DNA of 64,000 nucleotides, from contig CANRNG010000002.1 of the NCBI GenBank assembly GCA_947631935.1, positions 1 through 64,000 of the forward strand, in the 5' to 3' direction. Source of the stretch: an uncultured Erysipelothrix sp. (GTDB taxonomy: Bacteria > Bacillota_I > Bacilli_A > Erysipelotrichales > Erysipelotrichaceae). Below are positions 55,274 to 62,462 of the stretch, in pieces. Positions within the stretch are counted from its first letter, which is position 1. Each line of letters opens with the position of its first letter. A program made the translations under genes and the position numbers. The notes beneath the pieces are model-generated. The model made no database searches, had not been told where the DNA came from, and saw nothing but the letters and a program-made list of their open reading frames with translations.

Positions 55274-56248
55274 ATGCTTGAACAATTAAAAAAGAACTGG
55301 TTTGTTCTCGTGGTGGCTGCAATCTTATTGATAGCAAGTGGCGTATATGTAGTCGACCAAACAAAATCAGTAGTTAAAGGAAAAAAGGTAGATGGAGAAC
55401 AAGTTGTCTTCAGTATCGCCGGCCATAACTTCATGGCAAAAGACTACCAAGAAAGCTTGGATTCACTCTTAGGTGATTCAGCGCTTTACCAACTTTTTGA
55501 AAAAGAATTATTAACGAATTTAAGTATTTCTGAAGATGAGGCTGTGGATGCCAAATTACGCGCAGAAACGTACCTCAACAGTGTTAAACAATCTCAAGGT
55601 TCTAAAGGTCTTTCAAAATTGGATAGCGACCTTAAAGCACTTGGATATGATGGCACCGATTCACTTGCGCAATACTTTGAAAACATCACAAAGTATGAAA
55701 ACTTGGTTAAAGATTACTTTATGACTAACTATGACACACTCTTCAAAGACTATGTCGAAGAGAAGCAACCCAGATTGGTGAAACATATCTTGGTAAGCAT
55801 TGCTGATCCTGATAACTTAACTGAAGCAGAAACAGCTAAAATCGAACGTATCGAACAAGCTTTGGCTGATGGAAAAGCATTTGAAGAAGTCGCATTGTCA
55901 GAATCTGATGATACCAGCTCAGCAAAAAATGGCGGTTCATTGGGTGTTGTAGATGCAGATGCCAATTTGGTTGAATCTTTCTTAGATACAATGTTAACAC
56001 TCAACGCCGGCGAACAAAGCGGTTGGGTAGATTCAGATTATGGTAAACATTTAATTTATGTATCAGAAACAGATTTCGAAAAATTACTTAAGGACTCCGA
56101 CTATTTTACAGAATTAACCGAACTCAACGCAACTGAAGTAGGCAATGCCATTTGGGAAGCTGCTTCATCACTGGACATCAAGTTCATTGATCCTGAAGTT
56201 GAAAATAAAATTAAATCATTCTTAGGCATTGACAAGGAGGAAGCTTAA
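55274..56248 (+). CDS. membrane-anchored parvulin-type peptidyl-prolyl isomerase
   Basis: 324 aa. A short basic N-terminus, one membrane helix (about 10-28), a helical SurA/PrsA-like region and a parvulin domain (about 165-262). The domain shows RLVKHILVSIADPDNLTEAE, KAFEEVALSESDDTSSAKNGGSLG and AGEQSGWVDSDYGKHLIYV. The anchor has no lipobox cysteine, so unlike PrsA it is held by the helix. It probably folds exported proteins at the outer membrane face. Overlaps the next lipoprotein by one base (TAATG). Confidence 0.85.
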   Translation: MLEQLKKNWFVLVVAAILLIASGVYVVDQTKSVVKGKKVDGEQVVFSIAGHNFMAKDYQESLDSLLGDSALYQLFEKELLTNLSISEDEAVDAKLRAETYLNSVKQSQGSKGLSKLDSDLKALGYDGTDSLAQYFENITKYENLVKDYFMTNYDTLFKDYVEEKQPRLVKHILVSIADPDNLTEAETAKIERIEQALADGKAFEEVALSESDDTSSAKNGGSLGVVDADANLVESFLDTMLTLNAGEQSGWVDSDYGKHLIYVSETDFEKLLKDSDYFTELTELNATEVGNAIWEAASSLDIKFIDPEVENKIKSFLGIDKEEA

Positions 56249-57102
56249 TGAAAAAGATACTCCTAATCACAACACTTTTACTCACTCTGGTTGGATGTGC
56301 CAGCGCATCCATTGAAGCCCCTTCAAATAACGAACTCTTCTCAATTAATGGAAAAGTTTATACAGAAGCAGATGTCTTTAACTCCATGCACTTAAGTACG
56401 GGTGCACTACAGGTCGTTCGACTTGAAGCACAATCCGTACTACTAAACACATTGGTAGAAGAAGACAGCAATTTCCAAACACAATTGGATGAAATGTTGG
56501 CTGAAGTTAAAGAAAGCATTGGTGATAACTTCGATATTTTCTTGAAAGAAAACGGATTTGAAACTGAAGCACAATATGTTGACGAAATTTTGAAAGACAG
56601 TGTTAAATTAAATATTCTTTTAGCACAAGTAATGTCAGATGATTATGAAGCACTTAAAGTAAAAAGACCCCGCGAGGTTCGTATTGTTGAATTGGACGCA
56701 GATAAAGCAGAAGCTGCTCTAGCAGCTGCCAAATCTGGAACATCTCTAGAAGATGTAGCCGAAGAATTTGGTCGTACAGCAGCTACAAACCGTGGTAATA
56801 TCACTTTAGTCAGTGAACTCTCCACCCTTGACACTGGACCTTTAAACGTTTTATTAAACGCTACAGAGGTAGGATTGTTTGAAGAGATTATTCCAGCTTC
56901 AACTGGTTCTGTTAAATACTTAGTAGAAGTGGTTAACTTGGATGCAGATGCAATTAAAGATGCCGCTATCGAAGTATTCGCTCAAGACCAAACCCTTTCC
57001 AATCAATATTTGTCTGAACTCTTTATCAAACATGAATTCAAATTGTATGATCAATCACTGAAAGACCGTTTCAAAGAAAATTATCCAGACTATATTAAGT
57101 AA
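56248..57102 (+). CDS. PrsA-like lipoprotein with degenerate parvulin domain
   Basis: 284 aa. Lipoprotein signal MKKILLITTLLLTLVGC with lipobox LVGC. The mature protein is SurA/PrsA-like: a helical N-terminal region, then VKRPREVRIVELDADKAEAALAAAKSGTSLEDVAEEFGRTAATNRGNI. The parvulin histidines and the G-LG signature of the first gene are not clear, so isomerase activity is doubtful and a chaperone role is more likely. Translationally coupled to the preceding gene; the two may work as a pair. Followed by the terminator of repeat copy 1. Confidence 0.75.
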   Translation: MKKILLITTLLLTLVGCASASIEAPSNNELFSINGKVYTEADVFNSMHLSTGALQVVRLEAQSVLLNTLVEEDSNFQTQLDEMLAEVKESIGDNFDIFLKENGFETEAQYVDEILKDSVKLNILLAQVMSDDYEALKVKRPREVRIVELDADKAEAALAAAKSGTSLEDVAEEFGRTAATNRGNITLVSELSTLDTGPLNVLLNATEVGLFEEIIPASTGSVKYLVEVVNLDADAIKDAAIEVFAQDQTLSNQYLSELFIKHEFKLYDQSLKDRFKENYPDYIK

Positions 57103-57125
57103 AAAGACGCTACAATCAAAAGCGT

Positions 57126-57237
57126 AAACAAACCCCCATTATTTCTGATTACTAGAAACATGGGGGTTTTATTATTAGTTGATACTTTCAATTAATTCAT
57201 ACAAAAATAAAGGTACTCAGTTATATATGCATCTTGA
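57126..57237. repeat. 112-bp direct repeat, copy 1 (with terminator)
   Basis: Matches 59533-59644 in the same orientation over its full length with about eight differences outside the hairpin centre. The hairpin arms AAACCCCCAT (57130-57139) and ATGGGGGTTT (57160-57169) enclose TATTTCTGATTACTAGAAAC, which is the exact reverse complement of the centre in copy 2. The stem with its T-rich tail terminates the PrsA-like operon. Confidence 0.9.
57130..57172 (+). terminator. terminator of the PrsA-like pair
   Basis: AAACCCCCAT / ATGGGGGTTTT with a 20-base loop and TTATTATT after it; part of repeat copy 1. Confidence 0.75.
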
Positions 57238-57346
57238 GACTGTTTAAATCAGTCCTTTAGTCTTTAAATTTTCTAGGATGCTAGAGTCGGTTCACATTGG
57301 AGCTTTGTTTCTAAAATCATTATCCGCTATTCAAAATCGCAAATGC

Positions 57347-57628
57347 TTACCTATAGTTTAAGGAATATATAACGTTATCGGAGTCATACGGTTCAAAATC
57401 TCCAAAGAAATCCCAAAAGTATAGTACTGTTCCTTGTGTTCTGGTGTAATAAACCTTATAACCCAGGCCTAAATATGTTTTACTGTATTCATTTTCTTTA
57501 ACTTTAATAGAAAGTAACGGGGGTTTCTCAACTGTTAGTCTTAGATAATCAATAAAAAATGCAGTAAAAGCAACGACTGTTATGCAAACCAATGTAATGA
57601 TTACATTTTTAACCCATCTATTTTTCAA
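57347..57628 (-). CDS. small membrane-anchored protein of unknown function
   Basis: 93 aa. A basic N-terminus (MKNRWVKN), one membrane helix (about 9-28), then an outside domain containing YSKTYLGLGYKVYYTRTQGTVLYFWDFFGDF. The YLGLGYKV piece resembles a motif in many small Firmicute secreted or membrane proteins of unknown role. It lies between the two 112-bp repeats, upstream gene being the broken amidase (127 bases away). Ribosome site AAGGAAAATAA. I do not recognise a function. Confidence 0.6.
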   Translation of the reverse strand: MKNRWVKNVIITLVCITVVAFTAFFIDYLRLTVEKPPLLSIKVKENEYSKTYLGLGYKVYYTRTQGTVLYFWDFFGDFEPYDSDNVIYSLNYR

Positions 57629-57755
57629 ATTATTTTCCTTCTTTCTAATAAAACGGCGATCCGACCATCTGCTTTAGATTTACTATTATCATTCTTGAAA
57701 TATCATATTAAGAGGTAGTGATCGGTAAGGCTACAGACCACTATTCCATTTTTAA

Positions 57756-58988
57756 TCATGATCTTATAAAGTAGTATTTTTCACCAACATCAATGTTTTC
57801 CCACCCGTTTATGGCAGAACTTGTCCAAGCATTATAATTTTTAGTGTGTTGTGCAATTTTCAAGTCATATACACCCTTGTTATCCGGTGCTCCTTTTGCG
57901 GTTATGAATCCTGTATGATCAATATCACCATCTCCTCCTTTATCAACTCCAATAAAATCTCCTCTAACTGCTAGTTGCGTAAATTGACTATATTGAGAAG
58001 GTCCGCGACCTGGTCCAACACCCATATATCTCGCAAATGTACTGGATCTTATCCAACTAACTGAATGGGTGTGTACATACGATACTTGACCAGGAGGATA
58101 TCCTGAATTGCTTATCTTTCGGGTATGCCACCACCCCGAATGCTCACTCGTATGCTTAACTTGACTCACACCCGCAGCCTCTAATATTTGCGAAGTAAAA
58201 TTTGTACAATCTGATCCTGAAAAATACTGATAAGTTGGAGTATTAATTGCCTCAGCATGTTTAGCAGCATAATTAACAGCCTTAGTGATCGCCCCAGACG
58301 AAAGTCCCATTGGTGCCACCATATTCAAATCAACTCCACTAGCTTTGTCGATTTTTGCTTCTAACTGATTTCCTTGTTCAACCAAATAACTTGTCAAGGG
58401 CAATAAATAATATAAATGTAATACTTCATCGGAAACCGATGTTTCATCAAGACCCGAAGTACGTAATGTCAAGTCAGACAAACTAGAATTTTGATTATTA
58501 TCACTATTAATAAATTCTAAAAAAAACTCGATTTCATCGTTTGATTCATTGTTCTCAAAAATATCTTTAAAACTGGTTATAGAGTCAAAAAGACTGTGTT
58601 CATAGTAATATATTGAATCTGATTCACTTGCAGAATCTAAAAAACTATAATAATAATCATAGAAATTACTAGCGGTAAGATTAGTCAAATCATATTCGTA
58701 TCTTAAATATTCAAAAACATTAGGAAAAGTTTCTTTGAGACTTTTCACGGCAGCCTCTCGATTCGTAAACTCTGGATACAAATCAGATTCTAAGTTTAAA
58801 AATTGAATTTGTTTTGTAACTTGAATTTCCCCAAATTCTTGAGGGGAATAGAAGGTTTGATATAATGAATCAATCGATAATTCATCAAAATCATCATTCC
58901 AATCTGCTTAAACATTAAGAGGTAAACATAACAAAAAGAGTGTATATATTAGCACCAATTTCTTAGTTATTTTTAATAACCTATCTAT
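57756..58988 (-). pseudogene. secreted amidase_6 protein with stop codon at the signal-peptide junction
   Basis: The track ORF (341 codons from a TTG at 58781) is part of a longer frame, open from 58907. Its C-terminal half is an amidase_6 (NlpC/P60-like) domain: YQYFSGSDCTNFTSQILEAAGV with the catalytic cysteine and GDGDIDHTGFITA with the histidine. Upstream in the same frame a signal peptide can be read (LKITKKLVLIYTLFLLCLPLNV), but it is joined to ADWNDDFDEL through a TAA (58908-58910). No ATG, GTG or TTG start stands at the expected place either; the codon behind AAGGAAGT is ATA. So a formerly secreted amidase is probably inactive, or read from the inner TTG without export. Confidence 0.7.
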
Positions 58989-59532
58989 ACTTCCTTATTT
59001 TAAAATGGTTATTTTAATATCATATACATAAGCGTTTCAAAGCAATTTATGTTACGCTGAAAAGAAACTTATAGTTTGTGAGCAATATTATCTTCGTAAC
59101 TTCGAATACTCTACCACTCTATCTCTTGCTTTAGAAATCAATTTAAATTACAAATCATAAACATGTATAACTAAAGTTTCTTTAAAACGGAATAAGATAT
59201 CGCCATTTTTCATTTTTGAAATGCACATCCGACATTTGTTCCTTTCTATCTTTATTTATGTTCTTATAAACTTTCATAAGTAACTTATAAATCTTACCTT
59301 AAGCGTATTCCTCTTTTTGCACTAATTCAAGTGTAACTTCATGATTTTGCTAGCAAAATCATGCTTTCATTTAAATTTTTATTAAGTAATCAATGAATTT
59401 GTTAATGAACAAACAAAATTACACAAAGTTTCGAGATCATTACAATGATCAGTCTGTAACATTACGCATAAAATCATGCATTTTATAAAATTGGAAGAAA
59501 GCTTATTTAACAGCTTATAATCTACAGATATT
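58989..59532. other. gene-free AT-rich region with palindromes
   Basis: No coding ORF or RNA gene found. It holds a perfect 24-bp palindrome at 59340-59363 (CATGATTTTGC-TA-GCAAAATCATG) and GATCATT-AC-AATGATC at 59434-59449. The rest looks like decayed DNA within the repeat-bounded segment. Confidence 0.5.
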
Positions 59533-59644
59533 AAACAAACCCCCATGTTTCTAGTAATCAGAAATAATGGGGGTTTTATTTTTAAATGATACTTTCAATT
59601 AATTCATACAAAAACAAGGGTATCCAGTTATACATGCATCTTGA
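59533..59644. repeat. 112-bp direct repeat, copy 2 (hairpin centre inverted)
   Basis: Same flanks and hairpin arms as 57126-57237, but the 20-base centre reads GTTTCTAGTAATCAGAAATA, the reverse complement of copy 1. No plus-strand gene ends here, so this terminator-like element is displaced from a gene. The copies bracket 2.3 kb of accessory DNA. Confidence 0.9.
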
Positions 59645-59742
59645 ACATTTTTATGATATTCTTTTATCCACTAGAACCTCCTTATGTGTTGTCATCTAAA
59701 CCTTAATAATAAAACTACGCAAGTGTTGTCCAAGCATCATAA

Positions 59743-59775
59743 AGGGCGAGGATATTGTTTAAAAACCCTCGCCCT
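59743..59775 (-). terminator. terminator of the ABC exporter operon
   Basis: Minus strand AGGGCGAGG / CCTCGCCCT with a 15-base loop and TTTATG tail, 23 bases after the permease stop. Confidence 0.75.
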
Positions 59776-59797
59776 ATGTATGAATCAGCAGTCCTTT

Positions 59798-60544
59798 TTA
59801 AAACTCTAATTCTTTATTTCTATAAACCACATAGGATACAATCAACGAACCCACCACATAAGCCAACAGTATCAATACATTTGAATCAAAGGTCATACCC
59901 TTAGACCAATTGTACATCAATTCAGAAGATGCATTGGATGGCAAGTAAGCCGATAAGTCCCCAATCACATTCACCACTTTATTCCATCTGAATAACATGG
60001 TAATCAATGAAGCAAATACTTGCGTACTCAAGATACCATAGATTGCATAAGAAGCACCCACGGATTGGACCATGAATAAGAAGATGAGTGAAAGCGATAG
60101 ATAAACCAAATTACGTAAGAACACAACCACAATTTGTGCAATTACATAGTTTAATGATGCGGTACTAACCTCAATTCCCAGAATTACTGGAATCAAATAA
60201 AGGATAACAAATAATGCTAAATATGAAATAATGGAAACCATTAAAAAGAATAAAAACTTATATAATAAATATTGAATTCTGGTGTAACCGTGTCCCAATA
60301 CAGCCTGTGCATTATGAGATTTGAGATCTGAACCATAGGTAATCGCCAACAGATACATCCCAATCACCAAGGGTGATAAAACTGTAATAATTTCAACGAG
60401 CATCAACCAAGTGTTTAAGTCCATATTATGACGCATAAAACCAAAGACAACCCCATAGACTAAGAATAATAAAATTCCTGGAACTAAGAATGTATTTTTA
60501 TTTTTTAAGAGTTTATATAAATCTGCTTTAAGTAATGCGAACAT
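59798..60544 (-). CDS. ABC-2 type transporter permease (BcrB-like)
   Basis: 248-residue membrane protein with six helices and the typical start MFALLKADLYKLLKNKNTF, as in permeases of bacitracin/lantibiotic self-protection or stress exporters. GHGYTRIQYLLYKF is a typical cytoplasmic loop. It overlaps the ATPase gene by one base. Substrate unknown. Confidence 0.85.
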   Translation of the reverse strand: MFALLKADLYKLLKNKNTFLVPGILLFLVYGVVFGFMRHNMDLNTWLMLVEIITVLSPLVIGMYLLAITYGSDLKSHNAQAVLGHGYTRIQYLLYKFLFFLMVSIISYLALFVILYLIPVILGIEVSTASLNYVIAQIVVVFLRNLVYLSLSLIFLFMVQSVGASYAIYGILSTQVFASLITMLFRWNKVVNVIGDLSAYLPSNASSELMYNWSKGMTFDSNVLILLAYVVGSLIVSYVVYRNKELEF

Positions 60545-61434
60545 TAGCGAATGCCTCCTTCAGTGAGTGAGAAATAAAATTCCTCAAGGTTTTGTCCCGT
60601 AAATTGTGCTTCTTTGACTGATACATCCGCTAAGATTAATGCTTTTAACAAACTGGGTGAATTTGTAATGTTGGATAAATAGTAAATACCCTCATTTTCA
60701 CGATACTCAATTTCTTTTTTATTTAAATATGTTACTAAAGCTTCCGGTGTATCTGTATTGATTTTATAGGTTTGGTGCATGTTATGTATATCTTCTCGCG
60801 AAATCTCAACCAACATTTTTCCATTGTCAATCATCCCAAAACGATCTGCAATCAAACTCAACTCATTCAAGATATGAGATGAAATGAGTAAGGTCATGCC
60901 ATAATCCGTATTCAATCTCTTAATCAAATTTCGGACATCCACAATACCTTGAGGATCCAATCCATTAATGGGTTCATCCAAAATAACAAACTTCGGACTC
61001 CCCATAATCGCATTCGCAATCCCCAACCGTTGTTTCATCCCCATTGAAAATGATTTAAACTTCTTATCGACTTGATCCAATCCAACAATTTTCAAGACAC
61101 GATCCACTTCAGATTTATCTTCAATCCCTTTTAGCTTTCTAAAATACTCAAGATTGTCTTTCGCATTCATATAACCATAGAAATGCGGTGAAATGTAAAA
61201 TCCAACTTCTTGTCTAGAAACCTTCAAATCTTGAGTACCCATAAGTTCAATACTACCCTGTTGGTATTCAGATAATCCCAGTATTTGTTTGAACAACGTG
61301 GTTTTACCTGCCCCATTTTTTCCAATCAATCCATAGATATCTCCCTCATGAATGGTCATACTAACATTTTCTAATGCTTTAAATTTACCATAAAACTTAT
61401 TTAAACCCTGAATTTTCAGTGTTTCTTTTGCCAT
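60544..61434 (-). CDS. ABC transporter ATP-binding protein (BcrA-like)
   Basis: 296-residue ATPase. Walker A LIGKNGAGKTTLFKQILGL, signature SFSMGMKQRLGIANAIM, Walker B FVILDEPINGLDPQGI and ISSHILNELSLIADR. The C-terminal 80 residues form a small domain typical of the BcrA/CcmA group. Forms an exporter with the downstream permease. Strong promoter with an overlapping inverted repeat; no regulator gene is next to it. AAGGAGGCGTTTAAG precedes ATG. Confidence 0.92.
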   Translation of the reverse strand: MAKETLKIQGLNKFYGKFKALENVSMTIHEGDIYGLIGKNGAGKTTLFKQILGLSEYQQGSIELMGTQDLKVSRQEVGFYISPHFYGYMNAKDNLEYFRKLKGIEDKSEVDRVLKIVGLDQVDKKFKSFSMGMKQRLGIANAIMGSPKFVILDEPINGLDPQGIVDVRNLIKRLNTDYGMTLLISSHILNELSLIADRFGMIDNGKMLVEISREDIHNMHQTYKINTDTPEALVTYLNKKEIEYRENEGIYYLSNITNSPSLLKALILADVSVKEAQFTGQNLEEFYFSLTEGGIR

Positions 61435-61453
61435 CTTAAACGCCTCCTTGTTT

Positions 61454-61479
61454 CACTGTACTATGATAATAGCACAGTG
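61454..61479 (-). promoter_or_regulatory. dyad operator over the -10 of the ABC exporter
   Basis: CACTGTGCTA-TTATCA-TAGTACAGTG: a 26-base inverted repeat with one mismatch pair, covering the -10. Such dyads are typical of GntR-family (YtrA-type) repressors of BcrAB-like exporters; the repressor is inferred. Confidence 0.7.
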
Positions 61480-61494
61480 CATTTAATTTGTAAA
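61466..61494 (-). promoter_or_regulatory. promoter of the ABC exporter
   Basis: Minus strand TTTACA, 17-bp spacer, TATTAT with TGC before it (extended -10). Confidence 0.8.
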
Positions 61495-61497
61495 GTA

Positions 61498-61506
61498 TGA
61501 TACAAT
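61498..61506 (+). promoter_or_regulatory. extended -10 promoter of the HIT gene
   Basis: TGATACAAT (TGn plus TACAAT), 24 bases before the ATG at 61531. It is back to back with the ABC exporter promoter. Confidence 0.55.
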
Positions 61507-61530
61507 ATATATATAAAAATGGAGGTATTT

Positions 61531-61929
61531 ATGGATAACTTATTTATGAAAATTATTGATCGAGAAATTCCCGCAAAGATTATTTATGAAGATGAAGATG
61601 TTTTGGCATTTTTAGACATTGCCCAGAACACCAAAGGTCATACATTGGTTGTACCAAAGAAAGAAACAGCATCCGTTTTAACTGCCGATGCTGAAACCAT
61701 TACCCTGGTCAATTTGGCTGTACAAAAAATTGCTCAAAAATTGGTTAAAATCTTTGATGCTAAAGGGGTCAACATTCTTTCCAATGCGAATCCTGTTGCG
61801 GGTCAGACTGTCTTTCATTATCATGTTCATGTGATACCGCGTTATCATGAGAAAGAGTTGGAGTTTAAAACTCAAAATACAAATTATAATCTTGATGAGA
61901 TTTATCAAACGATTATAGATAGCATGTAA
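61531..61929 (+). CDS. HIT family protein (Hint-like nucleotide hydrolase)
   Basis: 132 residues. The histidine triad is HYHVHVIPRY near residue 97, with the typical N-terminus DNLFMKIIDREIPAKIIYEDEDVLAFLDIAQNTKGHTLVVPK. Family members hydrolyse AMP-linked phosphoramidates or AMP-lysine type bonds. ATG at 61531 with GGAGGTATTT replaces the track start. Monocistronic between its promoter and a terminator. Confidence 0.93.
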   Translation: MDNLFMKIIDREIPAKIIYEDEDVLAFLDIAQNTKGHTLVVPKKETASVLTADAETITLVNLAVQKIAQKLVKIFDAKGVNILSNANPVAGQTVFHYHVHVIPRYHEKELEFKTQNTNYNLDEIYQTIIDSM

Positions 61930-61958
61930 AAAGGTGTTCCGGATGGAACACCTTTCTT
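61928..61958. terminator. terminator between the HIT gene and the YcxB-like gene
   Basis: AAAGGTGTTCC-GGAT-GGAACACCTTT, symmetric, between convergent genes. Confidence 0.85.
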
Positions 61959-62462
61959 CTATTTTAAAGCCGTTAAGATGGCTTCAGTATGGTAACCAGT
62001 ATTTCTATTCGCAATTAAGATTGCTTGTACACTGCTGATATAAACATAAATTACATCACCATTGACCACGATATCTTGTATCACGGATTTCGCAATCACC
62101 TCTTGATTATGTCCATCATGAATTATGATGATATCATCTAAAATTTCAAGATTTTTTTGACCTAAGCGTGCACGATTGTCCATTCGCCCTAGACTCACCT
62201 TAATTTCTTTTGATAAGAGTTTTCGGTGACGTTTATTAAAGGGAATCGTCCAATAGGCATAAAACCCAAGGGCTATCACCAACCATAAGTAAACAGATTG
62301 TTTAAAGATGCGCGTTCCTATCAAAACAATGACAGGCATGAAGACTGCTGGAATAACATATCGTAACCACAGACTTTGTTTCTTATAACTCTCAGATGAT
62401 TGATGATGATAGACTGAAAAATCAATATAGTCTTTTTCAGTTAAATCGTAATTAAGCTTCAT
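61959..62462 (-). CDS. YcxB-like membrane protein
   Basis: 167 aa after start correction to ATG 62462 ([15 protein letters not shown]). Two adjacent membrane helices (about 35-72) follow a short N-terminal domain, then a YcxB-like C-terminal domain (about 95-150, [39 protein letters not shown]). Function unknown. It starts inside the last codons of pnp (11-base overlap) and so is translationally coupled to it. Confidence 0.7.
   Translation of the reverse strand: MKLNYDLTEKDYIDFSVYHHQSSESYKKQSLWLRYVIPAVFMPVIVLIGTRIFKQSVYLWLVIALGFYAYWTIPFNKRHRKLLSKEIKVSLGRMDNRARLGQKNLEILDDIIIIHDGHNQEVIAKSVIQDIVVNGDVIYVYISSVQAILIANRNTGYHTEAILTALK

Noticed and set aside
59080-59140. Possible tRNA on the minus strand (TTCGAA-like piece)
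   Set aside because: No cloverleaf, acceptor stem or anticodon arm could be assembled around it.
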